Of a stretch of DNA of 64,000 nucleotides, positions 1 to 8,895 are shown one piece after another. Under the pieces are notes generated by a model. It had not been told where the DNA came from. It made no database searches and saw nothing but the letters and a program-made list of their open reading frames with translations. The position numbers and the translations under genes were made by a program. Origin of the DNA: an uncultured Lactobacillus sp. (GTDB taxonomy: Bacteria > Bacillota > Bacilli > Lactobacillales > Lactobacillaceae); contig CALNAK010000013.1 in NCBI GenBank assembly GCA_937874185.1, positions 110,849-174,848 of the forward strand. The letters are read 5' to 3'. The number at the start of each line of letters is the position of its first letter. Within the stretch, counting starts at the first letter, position 1.

Positions 1-1
1 A

Positions 2-442
2 CCAGTTATATTTTTAACAGCTGTAGATGCGGAAGATAACAAGATTGAAGGTTTAATCAGTGGTGCGGACGATTACATCACTAAACCATTTAGTATTAAA
101 GAATTATTGGCCAGAATTGAAGTTGTTTTAAGACGAACAGCTCATGAGTCTAATAAAAATACTTTCCGTTTAAATACCGATGTTAAGAGTTTAGTTATCG
201 GTAAAGAGGAAATTAGTTTAACTCGAAAAGAGTATGAATTGTTAGCATATTTAATTAGAAATAAGGGTATTGTAGTTTCAAGGGAACAGATTTTTGATAA
301 TGTCTGGGGAATCAACTCTAATTCACAAATGCGGATGGTCGATATTCAAGTAAGCCATCTTCGTGATAAGATTGAAAAAGACACGAAAGATCCAAAAATA
401 ATCAAAACCGTTCACGGATTCGGTTATGTTTTAGAGGTGTAA
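2..442 (+). CDS. phoP: PhoP/PnpR response regulator, 5'-truncated by the window edge
   Basis: The reading frame is open from base 2, so only the C-terminal ~146 residues are present. What remains shows the end of an OmpR-type receiver domain: the PVIFLTA strand with the switch Thr, then GADDYITKPF with the conserved Lys. A winged-helix DNA-binding domain follows (SLTRKEYELLAYLIRNKG, then VDIQVSHLRDKI and TVHGFGYVL). It is followed two bases later by a PhoR-type kinase and then by the pst operon, so it is most likely the phosphate-starvation regulator that activates pstS. The family is certain; the phosphate role comes from context. The start and the phospho-acceptor Asp lie outside the window. 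Confidence 0.93.
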   Translation, partial: PVIFLTAVDAEDNKIEGLISGADDYITKPFSIKELLARIEVVLRRTAHESNKNTFRLNTDVKSLVIGKEEISLTRKEYELLAYLIRNKGIVVSREQIFDNVWGINSNSQMRMVDIQVSHLRDKIEKDTKDPKIIKTVHGFGYVLEV

Positions 443-444
443 CG

Positions 445-2094
445 ATGAAAAGAAGAATAGGTCCTATAATTGCTATTTTAATTTCAGTAGTTATCTTTGT
501 TGTGTTAGTGGCATTTTCTGATAGTATTTTGGGTGATTCACAAAATGATATGTTTACTGAAGAAACAGTTTCCTATCAGGAATTGAAGAAAAATCATGAT
601 CCGGCTGAAGCAGCTAAGATTTCTGGTTTAGAATACGTTGATAGTAGTAAAGAAGATACCTACATCCAAAAAAAGGCCTACGATATGTTTCATCGTGGTC
701 GAATTGCACAGGGGAAAAATTATGTAACTGACACGACAATGAATGAAAGAATTATGTACTATATGTCAGGTTCTAGTCAGTACGTTGTTGCTAAAAGATA
801 TAATCGTCTATGGAGTCAGGCACCGTTAACCTTTTTCTTAGTAGCATTGATGTATTTTGTCATTACAGATTCAGTTGTCTTGTTCTATTACCGTAAACGA
901 CAGATGCTAAGTAGGGATGTTCAACGTGTGACAGATAACTTACGTCGTGTTCGGAAAAATAAGGAAATATCATCGTTGATTTTATCGCCAGATGATGAAC
1001 TTTATGGTTTGGTTGAACAAACTAATAAAATCAATATGGATATTAATGATTTGCGTGATGATGTTAGATTGCGTGAGAGACGTTTCCGTGGATTAGTTGG
1101 TCATTTACCAATTGGTGTTATGTTGTTGAACTCCCAAGGGGATGTTTTGATGCATAACCAAGCTATGGCAGCCTTGTTGGATGTGAATATTTCCAATGAT
1201 ATTCATCCGTTTATTGAAGATGTTAAAACGTATAGTTTAAGCCGTATGATTGAACATACTTTGAAGAAAAACAAGAATCATCATCGTGAAATTCAATTGG
1301 TTGGTAATTCACAAAAGTTTGTTGACGCAAGTGTTATTCGTTTGATTCATTCGCGTGAAGATTTCGATCAACAAGTTTTGGTTATCCTGTATGATTTTAC
1401 AGAAAGTCGTCAAATTGAACGGATGCAGGTTGATTTTGTAAATAATGTCAGCCATGAATTAAAGACGCCAGTTACTTCGATTGAGGGATTCTCTGAAACA
1501 CTCTTAAATGGTGCAAAGGATGATCCCGAAAAGGAAGAACATTTCTTGAAGATAATTCATAGCGAAAGTATTCGTTTATCTGAATTGATTCAGGATATCT
1601 TGTCCTTATCAAAGGTTAAAAAAGATAACAATAAAGCTGATTTAGTTAACTTGCGGGATGACATTAATCGGATTCTTGATAGACAATCCTTACAAATTAA
1701 GGAACATAACATTACTGTTAATAAAAATTATGCTGGTAATGAAGAAGTTACAGTCAACAAGGAGAAAATTAATCTAGTTTTCCGTAATTTAATTAAGAAT
1801 GCTATTTCATATAACAAAGAAAATGGTGAAATTGATATCGACGTTCGCCATGATGAAATTGAGAATCGTATAAAATTTGTTATCAAAGATACCGGGATTG
1901 GTATCTCTGAAAATGATCAAAGTCGAATTTTTGAAAGATTTTACCGAGTTGATCGTTCAAGAAGCTTGGAGACAGGCGGTACTGGATTGGGATTAGCCAT
2001 TGTTAAGGAAACTTTGGATACACTTGATGGTGATATTCGAATTGAATCGCATATCGGTTTAGGAACTACATTTACTGTAGATATTCCATTATAA
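445..2094 (+). CDS. phoR: Phosphate-regulon sensor histidine kinase PhoR/PnpS
   Basis: 549-residue membrane histidine kinase. Two hydrophobic segments (about residues 8-28 and 128-148) flank a short extracytoplasmic region. A HAMP-like linker follows, then a PAS domain (RFRGLVGHLPIGVMLLNSQG, about 210-300). The H box has the phospho-acceptor His337 in NNVSHELKTPVTSIEGF. The ATPase domain shows the N box (NLVFRNLIKNAISYN), G1 (KDTGIGIS), F box (FERFYR) and G2 (GGTGLGLAIV). ATG 445 follows the regulator stop by two bases with GAGGTG upstream. It should autophosphorylate and pass phosphate to the upstream regulator when phosphate is scarce. A strong terminator follows, so pstS has its own promoter. 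Confidence 0.95.
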   Translation: MKRRIGPIIAILISVVIFVVLVAFSDSILGDSQNDMFTEETVSYQELKKNHDPAEAAKISGLEYVDSSKEDTYIQKKAYDMFHRGRIAQGKNYVTDTTMNERIMYYMSGSSQYVVAKRYNRLWSQAPLTFFLVALMYFVITDSVVLFYYRKRQMLSRDVQRVTDNLRRVRKNKEISSLILSPDDELYGLVEQTNKINMDINDLRDDVRLRERRFRGLVGHLPIGVMLLNSQGDVLMHNQAMAALLDVNISNDIHPFIEDVKTYSLSRMIEHTLKKNKNHHREIQLVGNSQKFVDASVIRLIHSREDFDQQVLVILYDFTESRQIERMQVDFVNNVSHELKTPVTSIEGFSETLLNGAKDDPEKEEHFLKIIHSESIRLSELIQDILSLSKVKKDNNKADLVNLRDDINRILDRQSLQIKEHNITVNKNYAGNEEVTVNKEKINLVFRNLIKNAISYNKENGEIDIDVRHDEIENRIKFVIKDTGIGISENDQSRIFERFYRVDRSRSLETGGTGLGLAIVKETLDTLDGDIRIESHIGLGTTFTVDIPL

Positions 2095-2101
2095 AAATAG
2101 T

Positions 2102-2140
2102 GTCGTAATAAAATAATTTATTTTATTACGGCTTTTTTTT
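2102..2140 (+). terminator. Rho-independent terminator after phoR
   Basis: A 15-bp arm at 2102-2116 pairs with 2118-2132 with one G-T wobble, followed by eight T (2133-2140). It separates the two-component genes from the pst operon. Confidence 0.9.
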
Positions 2141-2182
2141 ATACAAAAAATATACAAAGTTGTACTATCCTAGATAGGATAG
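2140..2182 (+). promoter_or_regulatory. pstS promoter with Pho-box-like repeats and an inverted repeat
   Basis: TATACA occurs at 2140-2145 and 2151-2156, so the repeats start 11 bp apart (one helical turn), as in PhoP/PnpR boxes. The first copy sits 17 bp from TACTAT (2163-2168), a possible -10, so the box would overlap the -35. A perfect 8-bp inverted repeat with 2-bp spacer, CTATCCTA/TAGGATAG (2165-2182), covers the -10 end and likely start site and abuts the Shine-Dalgarno. The repeats are seen directly; regulator identity is inferred from context. Confidence 0.6.
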
Positions 2183-2193
2183 AGGTGAGAACA

Positions 2194-3069
2194 TTGAAAA
2201 AGAGACTTGTCGCATTATTTGCAATTATGATTCCTGTAATTTTTATTTTGAGTGGTTGCAAAGGCAGCGGAAGCCAAGAAACTATTACAGCAGTTGGATC
2301 ATCAGCTGCTCAACCATTAGTGGAACTCGCCGGGGAAGAATTTACTAAAGATAATCCATCTGAGTATGTAAATGTTCAGGGTGGAGGAACTGGTACCGGA
2401 CTGAGCCAGATTCAACAAGGCGCTGTTGATATTGGTAATTCTGATCTTTACGCAGAACAGAAACAGGATATTGATGCCAGTAAACTTGTTGATCATCGTA
2501 TAGCTGCAGTTGGTATGGTTCCAGTTGTGAACAAGGATGTTAAAGTAAAATCCCTGACGATCAAGCAATTAAGACAGATTTTTTCTGGTCAAGTGAAGAA
2601 TTGGAAACAGGTCGGTGGGCAAGATTTAGCAATTACGATTATTAATCGTGCTGACGGAAGTGGAACACGTTCATCATTTGAGAGTGACGTTATGAATGGA
2701 ACCCCTTTTGTACGTTCTCAAGAGCAAGACTCCAGTGGTATGGTAAGACAAATAGTCTACAATACAGCCGGAGCAATTAGTTATTTGGCAATGCCGTACT
2801 TAAATGACACAGTTAAAACTGTTAACGTTAACGGTGTTGAACCAACAATTGAAAATATCGAGAATAATAAATGGACAATTTGGTCATACGAGCATTTATA
2901 TACAAATGGGCAACCGACTGGTATGACTAAGAAGTTTCTTGATTTTATTATGACAGAGCATGTTCAAAAAAATGTCGTAAAGAAAATGAATTATGTTCCT
3001 GTTAAGGAAATGAAGTACCAAAAGGATTATAAGGGCAATGTTACGCCCGTCTCAAAGGGGGTAAAATAA
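2194..3069 (+). CDS. pstS: Phosphate ABC transporter substrate-binding lipoprotein PstS
   Basis: Extracellular phosphate receptor of the Pst importer, about 291 residues. The TTG at 2194 is chosen because the AGAGGTGAG Shine-Dalgarno (2181-2189) lies just upstream; the in-frame GTG at 2185 lies inside that site. The protein begins with a lipoprotein signal (MKKRLVALFAIMIPVIFIL) and lipobox LSGC, so Lgt encoded at 8895 would lipidate it. Phosphate-binding signatures are GSSAAQPL, GGGTGTGLSQIQQGAVDIGN and RADGSGTRSSF, typical of PstS. It is first in a six-gene operon with pstC-A-B-B-phoU and gaps of 1-13 bases. Confidence 0.95.
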   Translation: MKKRLVALFAIMIPVIFILSGCKGSGSQETITAVGSSAAQPLVELAGEEFTKDNPSEYVNVQGGGTGTGLSQIQQGAVDIGNSDLYAEQKQDIDASKLVDHRIAAVGMVPVVNKDVKVKSLTIKQLRQIFSGQVKNWKQVGGQDLAITIINRADGSGTRSSFESDVMNGTPFVRSQEQDSSGMVRQIVYNTAGAISYLAMPYLNDTVKTVNVNGVEPTIENIENNKWTIWSYEHLYTNGQPTGMTKKFLDFIMTEHVQKNVVKKMNYVPVKEMKYQKDYKGNVTPVSKGVK

Positions 3070-3070
3070 T

Positions 3071-3991
3071 TTGAAAGATCCAATTAAAGAGAGTTTAACT
3101 AAGAAATCAGTTTCTGCTAAGCGTGAAACTCGCGGTAAGATTATTTCTTTCAGTTTTACTGCCATTATTGTTTTATTAGTTGTAACGATTATCGGATTTA
3201 TTGCTTCACGTGGATTAATTATTTTTATTAAAGATGGGGTTAATCCGATTGATTTTCTGACACATTCAGTTTGGTCACCTAACAAGTTAGATAGTGCTGG
3301 ACACCCAATTGTTGGGGCAGCACCAATGATTGTTGGTTCATTTTCAGTTACATTGATTGCAGCGCTGATAGGTACTCCATTTGCGATTGCTGCTGCCATT
3401 TTTATGACGGAAATATCTCCAAAATGGGGTCGCAAAATCCTTCAACCTGTAATTGAATTATTAGTTGGTATTCCATCAGTTGTTTATGGATTTATTGGTT
3501 TAACAATTGTGGTGCCATTTGTTAGAAAAATAGCTGGTGGTAGTGGATTTGGTATCCTAGCCGGCTCATTTGTGTTGTTTGTTATGATTTTACCTACTAT
3601 TACATCAATGTCTGTTGATGCGCTTAGAGCGGTTCCTAGATACTATCGTGAGGCATCACTAGCTTTAGGAGCCACAAGATGGCAAACTATTCATAAGGTT
3701 ATTTTACGTGCTGCTACACCAGGATTATTAACAGCAGTCGTTTTTGGTATGGCACGTGCCTTTGGTGAAGCTTTGGCGGTACAAATGGTTATTGGTAATG
3801 CAATGTTGTTACCACATAATCTAGTTTCACCATCGTCAACTTTAACCAGTGTTTTGACAATGAATATGGGAAATACCATTATGGGATCAACTGCTAACAA
3901 TGCACTCTGGTCACTGGCCTTACTCCTATTATTGATGTCATTACTCTTTAACTTTGTTATCAGATCAATTGCTAAGCGAGGTGAGTTCTAG
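3071..3991 (+). CDS. pstC: Phosphate ABC transporter permease PstC
   Basis: 306-residue inner permease with about six transmembrane helices. The conserved cytoplasmic EAA-type loop that docks on the ATPase is at REASLALGATRWQTIHKVILRAATPGL. TTG 3071 is one base after the pstS stop, with AAAGGGGG as Shine-Dalgarno about ten bases upstream. It forms the channel with PstA, whose start overlaps this stop codon. Length and sequence fit PstC closely and nothing is unusual. Confidence 0.95.
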   Translation: MKDPIKESLTKKSVSAKRETRGKIISFSFTAIIVLLVVTIIGFIASRGLIIFIKDGVNPIDFLTHSVWSPNKLDSAGHPIVGAAPMIVGSFSVTLIAALIGTPFAIAAAIFMTEISPKWGRKILQPVIELLVGIPSVVYGFIGLTIVVPFVRKIAGGSGFGILAGSFVLFVMILPTITSMSVDALRAVPRYYREASLALGATRWQTIHKVILRAATPGLLTAVVFGMARAFGEALAVQMVIGNAMLLPHNLVSPSSTLTSVLTMNMGNTIMGSTANNALWSLALLLLLMSLLFNFVIRSIAKRGEF

Positions 3992-4878
3992 TGCTAAACG
4001 AGAAAACAAAAGACAAAATTGCTACTGGCGTTATCTATACGATGTCTGGCATTATTGTCCTCATCCTTGCAGGTTTATTGATTTATATTTTGGGTAGTGG
4101 ATTACGTTATGTGAACTGGCACTTTTTAACTTCTGGGTCAAAAGCATTTCAAGCCGGAAGTGGTGTTGGAATCCAACTATTCAATTCGTTTTTCCTATTG
4201 ATTTTATCCATGCTGATTTCCATTCCAATTTCCATTGCAGCAGGTATTTACTTATCTGAATATGCTGGTAAGAACAAATTCGTTGAATTAATTAGAATTT
4301 CTATTGAAGTTCTAAGTTCCTTACCATCAATCGTTGTGGGATTGTTTGGATTCTTGATCTTTGTTATTAGTTTCAAATTTGGATTCTCAATTCTTTCTGG
4401 TGCTTTGACTTTGACAGTTTTCAATTTGCCAATTTTAACCAGAAACGTTGAAGATTCATTAAGATCTGTGTCACAATCACAGCGTGAAGCTGGTTTAGCG
4501 TTGGGATTATCAAAATGGGAAACCGTTATTCATGTTATTATTCCTGATGGTCTTCCCGGAATTATTACCGGGATGATTATTGGTGCTGGTAGAGTCTTTG
4601 GTGAGGCCGCTGCACTTATTTATACAGCTGGTCAGAGTGCTCCACCATTGGACTTCACTAATTTCAATGTTTTCAGTATTACAAGTCCTTTGAATCTAAT
4701 GAGACCCGCCGAAACTTTAGCGGTTCATATTTGGAAGGTTAACTCTGAAGGTCTGATTCCAGATGCTGTTCAAGTTTCAGCCGGTGCTTCAGCAGTCTTG
4801 ATTATTGCCGTTTTGATTTTTAATCTTCTTTCAAGATATATTGGCAATTTAGTTTATAAAAAGATGACGGGTGAATAG
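3991..4878 (+). CDS. pstA: Phosphate ABC transporter permease PstA
   Basis: 295-residue second permease of the Pst importer, with six predicted membrane helices. The ATPase-contact loop reads REAGLALGLSKWETVIHVIIPDGLPGI. The GTG start at 3991 shares its G with the TAG stop of pstC, indicating translational coupling. Late in the protein, GAGRVFGEAAALIYTAG is typical of PstA. The stop is three bases before the first pstB. Confidence 0.95.
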   Translation: MLNEKTKDKIATGVIYTMSGIIVLILAGLLIYILGSGLRYVNWHFLTSGSKAFQAGSGVGIQLFNSFFLLILSMLISIPISIAAGIYLSEYAGKNKFVELIRISIEVLSSLPSIVVGLFGFLIFVISFKFGFSILSGALTLTVFNLPILTRNVEDSLRSVSQSQREAGLALGLSKWETVIHVIIPDGLPGIITGMIIGAGRVFGEAAALIYTAGQSAPPLDFTNFNVFSITSPLNLMRPAETLAVHIWKVNSEGLIPDAVQVSAGASAVLIIAVLIFNLLSRYIGNLVYKKMTGE

Positions 4879-4881
4879 CAT

Positions 4882-5688
4882 ATGGATGAGAAAAATGATC
4901 AACAATACATCCTTCATTTAGATGAGGATGAACATGAAATTGCCATGAAAACAGAAGATCTACAAGTGTTTTATGGCGAGAAAGAGGCGATGCATAAAGC
5001 GTCGTTACAATTTGAAAGATATAAGATAACATCTTTGATTGGAGCTTCTGGATCAGGTAAATCGACATTTTTAAGATCTTTGAATCGTATGAATGATAAT
5101 GTTGAGGGAGCTTCAGTCAAAGGGAAGATAATGTATCGTGGTTTGGATATTAACAAGGATAATGTTGATATTTATGAAGTTAGAAAGCACATTGGAATGG
5201 TTTTTCAAAGACCAAATCCGTTTTCTAAATCCATTTATGACAACATTACTTTTGCGTTGAAACGTCACGGTATGCACGATAAGAAACAATTAAATGAAAT
5301 TGTTGAAACCACTTTGAAACAAGCTTCGTTATGGGATCAAGTAAAAGATGATCTTGGTAAAAGTGCGTTAGCTTTATCAGGTGGTCAGCAACAGAGACTT
5401 TGTATTGCCAGAGCAATTGCAATGAAGCCAGATATTCTTTTAATGGATGAACCTGCAAGTGCGCTAGATCCAATTTCAACGTCTAACGTTGAAGAGACAA
5501 TGTTAAGTTTGAAAGATAAATTTACAATTGTTATCGTTACACACAATATGCAACAAGCGGCTAGAATCAGCGACTACACAGCATTTTTCCACTTGGGACA
5601 TGCTGTAGAATTTAATGAAACAAGAAAAATCTTCACGCGTCCGAAAATTAAGATTACTGAAGATTATGTTTCTGGACACTTTGGATAG
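4882..5688 (+). CDS. pstB: Phosphate ABC transporter ATP-binding protein PstB (copy 1)
   Basis: 268-residue ATPase that drives PstC/PstA. It has Walker A GASGSGKST, the Q-loop region VFQRPNPF, the signature LSGGQQQRL, Walker B ILLMDEPASALDP and the switch His in VTHNM. It carries an acidic extension of about 25 residues before the usual start that copy 2 lacks. The operon carries two different PstB genes in tandem, as is common in lactobacilli and streptococci. Whether they form a heterodimer or alternative homodimers cannot be told from sequence. Confidence 0.95.
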   Translation: MDEKNDQQYILHLDEDEHEIAMKTEDLQVFYGEKEAMHKASLQFERYKITSLIGASGSGKSTFLRSLNRMNDNVEGASVKGKIMYRGLDINKDNVDIYEVRKHIGMVFQRPNPFSKSIYDNITFALKRHGMHDKKQLNEIVETTLKQASLWDQVKDDLGKSALALSGGQQQRLCIARAIAMKPDILLMDEPASALDPISTSNVEETMLSLKDKFTIVIVTHNMQQAARISDYTAFFHLGHAVEFNETRKIFTRPKIKITEDYVSGHFG

Positions 5689-5699
5689 GAGCGTTAAAC

Positions 5700-6458
5700 T
5701 TGGCAGAAAAAATTTTAACATCTTCTGATGTACATTTATTTTATGGTAAAAAAGAAGCATTAAAAGGAGTCAACCTTGACTTCAATAAGAATCAAATCAC
5801 AGCATTGATTGGTCCTTCCGGATGTGGTAAATCCACGTATCTTAGATGCTTGAATCGAATGAATGATTTGATTCCAAACGTTACTATCACAGGAACGATT
5901 TCACTGAATGGTAATAATATTTATGCTCCCAGTATTGATACAGTTGAATTGAGAAAACAGGTCGGAATGGTATTCCAACAACCTAATCCATTTCCATTTT
6001 CTATTTATGATAATGTTATTTATGGATTAAGATTAGCCGGTGTTAAGGATAAGGCTGTTTTGGATGAAGCAGTTGAGACTAGTTTACGAAACGCAGCTGT
6101 TTGGGATGATGTTAAGGATAAGTTGCATCAAAGTGCCTTATCTCTATCAGGTGGTCAACAACAAAGAGTTTGTATTGCTAGAGTTTTGGCAGTGAAACCT
6201 GATATTATTTTATTAGATGAACCAACCTCTGCTTTGGATCCAATTTCGTCAGCCAAAGTTGAGGATACAATGTTGGCGTTACGTGAGGATTATACGATTA
6301 TTACAGTTACACATAATATGCAACAAGCATCAAGAATATCTGATCAGACCGCTTTCTTCCTAAATGGGGAATTAATTGAGGCGGATAAAACGAAAAATAT
6401 ATTCCTAAATCCAAAAGAAAAACAGACGGAAGATTATATTTCAGGAAAATTCGGTTAG
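5700..6458 (+). CDS. pstB: Phosphate ABC transporter ATP-binding protein PstB (copy 2)
   Basis: 252-residue second PstB ATPase, close to copy 1 but distinct. It has Walker A GPSGCGKST, VFQQPNPF, signature LSGGQQQRV, Walker B IILLDEPTSALDP and VTHNM. TTG 5700 is preceded by TAGGAGCG overlapping the stop of copy 1. Length is standard for PstB. Both copies keep all catalytic motifs, so both should hydrolyse ATP. Confidence 0.95.
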   Translation: MAEKILTSSDVHLFYGKKEALKGVNLDFNKNQITALIGPSGCGKSTYLRCLNRMNDLIPNVTITGTISLNGNNIYAPSIDTVELRKQVGMVFQQPNPFPFSIYDNVIYGLRLAGVKDKAVLDEAVETSLRNAAVWDDVKDKLHQSALSLSGGQQQRVCIARVLAVKPDIILLDEPTSALDPISSAKVEDTMLALREDYTIITVTHNMQQASRISDQTAFFLNGELIEADKTKNIFLNPKEKQTEDYISGKFG

Positions 6459-6471
6459 GAGAAAATAAAAT

Positions 6472-7158
6472 ATGCGTACTACTTTCGAAGAACAATTAAA
6501 TAATTTACATTTACGGTTCTCAGAAATGGGCATGATGGCTAGTGAGGCCATTATGAAATCTGTTAAAGCATATATTGATCACGATAAGTCCTTGGCCAAA
6601 GAAGTTATCCAAAATGATCATGTCATCAATAAAAGAGAGATGGATCTTGAAAAAGAATCTTTCGAGATGATTGCTTTACAACAGCCTGTTACATCTGACT
6701 TGAGAATGATCGTAACTGTGTTGAAAGCAAGTTCTGATTTGGAAAGAATGGGTGATCATGCTGTAAGTATTGCCCAGGAAACAATCCGTGTTAAGGGTGA
6801 AGTTAGAATCCCTGAGATTGAAAAATTGATTGCTGAAATGGGTGATATGGGAACAAGTATCGTTGAGGATTCCCTTGAAGCCTATCTAAAGAAAGATAGC
6901 AAGATGGCTGAAGAAGTGGCCCATCGTGATATCGAAATTGACGCTAAAAGTACTTTAATTAATGAGTTATGTATTAAGGATATGCAGAAGACAGTTGAAA
7001 ATGTTATGAGTGGATCGTCATATATGCTTGTAGCTAGTTATTTGGAACGTGTCGGTGATTATGCAACCAATATTTGTGAGTGGGTTGTTTACTTAAATAC
7101 CGGACATGTGGTAGAACTGAATCGGAAGCATATTGAGGATATCAGTGACGAAAATTGA
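6472..7158 (+). CDS. phoU: Phosphate signalling protein PhoU
   Basis: 228-residue cytoplasmic all-helical protein made of two PhoU repeats. Each holds the metal-binding E-R-x-G-D motif: ERMGDHAVSIAQE in the first and ERVGDYATNICEW in the second. PhoU links the Pst transporter to the PhoR kinase and represses the regulon when phosphate is sufficient. ATG 6472 follows AGGAGA. It is the last gene of the pst operon, as in most Firmicutes. Confidence 0.95.
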   Translation: MRTTFEEQLNNLHLRFSEMGMMASEAIMKSVKAYIDHDKSLAKEVIQNDHVINKREMDLEKESFEMIALQQPVTSDLRMIVTVLKASSDLERMGDHAVSIAQETIRVKGEVRIPEIEKLIAEMGDMGTSIVEDSLEAYLKKDSKMAEEVAHRDIEIDAKSTLINELCIKDMQKTVENVMSGSSYMLVASYLERVGDYATNICEWVVYLNTGHVVELNRKHIEDISDEN

Positions 7159-7209
7159 TATTTTCATAAATATGTAGTATATTCTTTGAACAAGTTGAGG
7201 TGATATTTT

Positions 7210-7461
7210 ATGAGAGAAAGAATCACAAGATCAAGTACTGATCGTATGTTAGCCGGTGTTTGTGGTGGTTTAGGTGATCATTTCGGAATTGACTCGACTT
7301 GGATTCGCCTAGCATTTGTCTTTTTACTACCATTTACTTATTTCTTGCCTGCATTGATTTATTTCATCTGTGTCTTTTCAATACCAGAGAAACGTAATAT
7401 TCAGGAAACTGATTATCGTAAAAGAAGACGTGGCGTTAGGTCGACAAAGAAATATTACTGA
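7210..7461 (+). CDS. PspC-domain small membrane protein (YvlC-like)
   Basis: 83-residue protein with an N-terminal PspC domain: RITRSSTDRMLAGVCGGLGD followed by a hydrophobic hairpin (LAFVFLLPFTYFLPALIYFI) and a basic tail. PspC proteins sense or respond to envelope stress in several bacteria. The next gene is a YvlD-like membrane protein and then hprK, the same order as yvlC-yvlD-hprK in Bacillus subtilis. GAGGTGAT precedes the ATG. Exact function in lactobacilli is unknown. Confidence 0.88.
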   Translation: MRERITRSSTDRMLAGVCGGLGDHFGIDSTWIRLAFVFLLPFTYFLPALIYFICVFSIPEKRNIQETDYRKRRRGVRSTKKYY

Positions 7462-7490
7462 TTCAAAAGAGAGTTAAATGAGGGTATAAA

Positions 7491-7856
7491 ATGAAGTTAC
7501 TGATAAAAATGGTTATACAAACACTGTTGTTTTTAGCAATAGCACGAGTATTACCTAATATGTTTCAAGTGGACAGTTTAGGGACAGCGATTATTGCTAG
7601 TTTTGTATTAGTAATTTTGAACTGGACCATCAAACCACTGTTACATATAATTTCCTTACCAATCACATTTATTACATTTGGATTGTTTTCCTTTGTTATA
7701 AATGCGATTACTTTGGAACTGACTTCTAGCTTAGTAGGATCCACAAGTTTTCACTTTAATGGCTTTGGTTCTGCTCTAGTTGTAGCGGTCATTTTAGCAA
7801 TTTGTAATTCTATTATTAATAGCTATACCATGAATAATTTTGAAAGACGCGTGTAG
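7491..7856 (+). CDS. Phage-holin-superfamily-IV membrane protein (YvlD-like)
   Basis: 121 residues with four predicted membrane helices and almost no soluble part. It fits the small 'phage holin family' (4TMS) proteins such as B. subtilis YvlD, which are chromosomal envelope proteins rather than true holins. It sits between the PspC protein and hprK, as yvlD does. The terminator hairpin overlaps its stop codon. Function is not established. Confidence 0.82.
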   Translation: MKLLIKMVIQTLLFLAIARVLPNMFQVDSLGTAIIASFVLVILNWTIKPLLHIISLPITFITFGLFSFVINAITLELTSSLVGSTSFHFNGFGSALVVAVILAICNSIINSYTMNNFERRV

Positions 7857-7869
7857 AACGCGTTTTTTT
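7847..7869 (+). terminator. Short terminator overlapping the yvlD-like stop codon
   Basis: ACGCG (7847-7851) pairs with CGCGT (7859-7863), followed by seven T starting at 7863. It is short but GC-rich. Confidence 0.65.
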
Positions 7870-7920
7870 GTTTTTAAAATGATAAAATTGTTATAAATAA
7901 AGAATTGGTGAGGGTTGATT

Positions 7921-8895
7921 ATGACAAATTTTGTTACTGTATCTGCAATGGTAAAAGATAATGAATTAAAGATTTATAACGGCGAAGACTTGCTAAAAGA
8001 TAAGAAAGTAACCACAAGTGATATTTCTCGTCCCGGAATCGAATTGACAGGTTATTTTGACTATTATCCAAGTGAACGTATTCAATTATTTGGACAAACT
8101 GAGTCGGCATATTCACGTTCAATGACGGCCAATAATCGTTATAAAGTTATGCTTGAGTTATGTCGTGAAGACACTCCTGCATTATTGATCTCCCGCAATA
8201 TTCAACCTAGTAAGGAACTTTTAAAAGCAGCTAGTGAACATAAGGTCCCTGTAATTGGTTCTGAGCTCCCTACAACTAGATTATCCAGTATGATTACTGA
8301 ATACCTTGATGAGAATTTAGCACCTAGAGAGTCGATTCATGGTGTTTTAGTTGATGTTTATGGTATTGGAATTCTTTTAACAGGACATTCTGGTATTGGT
8401 AAAAGTGAAACTGCACTTGAACTTATTAAACGTGGCCATCGTTTGATTGCTGATGATCGTGTCGATGTTTATCAACGAGACGAAAAGACTATCGTAGGTG
8501 AGGCCCCAAAGATTCTCAATCACTTGCTAGAAATTCGTGGAATCGGTATTATTGATGTCATGAATCTATTTGGTGCCGGAGCTGTTCGTTCACAAAGTGA
8601 TATTCAATTAATTATCAATTTGGAAAATTGGTCAGCTGATAAGAATTACGATCGTATCGGTACCTTGGAAGATAAGAGAACCTTCTTTGACGTAGACGTG
8701 CCACAAATTACCGTTCCCGTTAAAGTTGGTCGTAATATTTCTATTATTATTGAAGTAGCTGCAATGAACTATCGTGCTAAGAAGATGGGTTATGACGCTA
8801 CAAAGAAATTTGAAGATAATTTAGGATTATTGATTAAAGAAAATGAAACAAAAACTAAAGAATCTGAAAGTAAAACAGATGAAGAAGGTAAGTAA
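7921..8895 (+). CDS. hprK: HPr kinase/phosphorylase
   Basis: 324-residue bifunctional enzyme that phosphorylates and dephosphorylates the regulatory Ser of HPr, controlling carbon catabolite repression with CcpA. Walker A GHSGIGKSE lies near residue 155, followed by the family signature LLEIRGIGIIDVMNLFGAGAV. ATG 7921 is chosen over TTG 7915 because GTGAGGG lies seven bases before the ATG. The C-terminal tail is rich in Lys/Glu/Thr. The stop overlaps the lgt start by one base, the hprK-lgt pairing common in Bacilli. Confidence 0.96.
   Translation: MTNFVTVSAMVKDNELKIYNGEDLLKDKKVTTSDISRPGIELTGYFDYYPSERIQLFGQTESAYSRSMTANNRYKVMLELCREDTPALLISRNIQPSKELLKAASEHKVPVIGSELPTTRLSSMITEYLDENLAPRESIHGVLVDVYGIGILLTGHSGIGKSETALELIKRGHRLIADDRVDVYQRDEKTIVGEAPKILNHLLEIRGIGIIDVMNLFGAGAVRSQSDIQLIINLENWSADKNYDRIGTLEDKRTFFDVDVPQITVPVKVGRNISIIIEVAAMNYRAKKMGYDATKKFEDNLGLLIKENETKTKESESKTDEEGK

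Noticed and set aside
2185..2187. GTG as the pstS start
   Set aside because: It lies inside the Shine-Dalgarno AGAGGTGAG; the TTG nine bases on gives a standard lipoprotein signal.
7491..7856. Holin of a prophage remnant
   Set aside because: The name of the family is misleading; the order PspC-YvlD-hprK is chromosomal and no phage genes are near.
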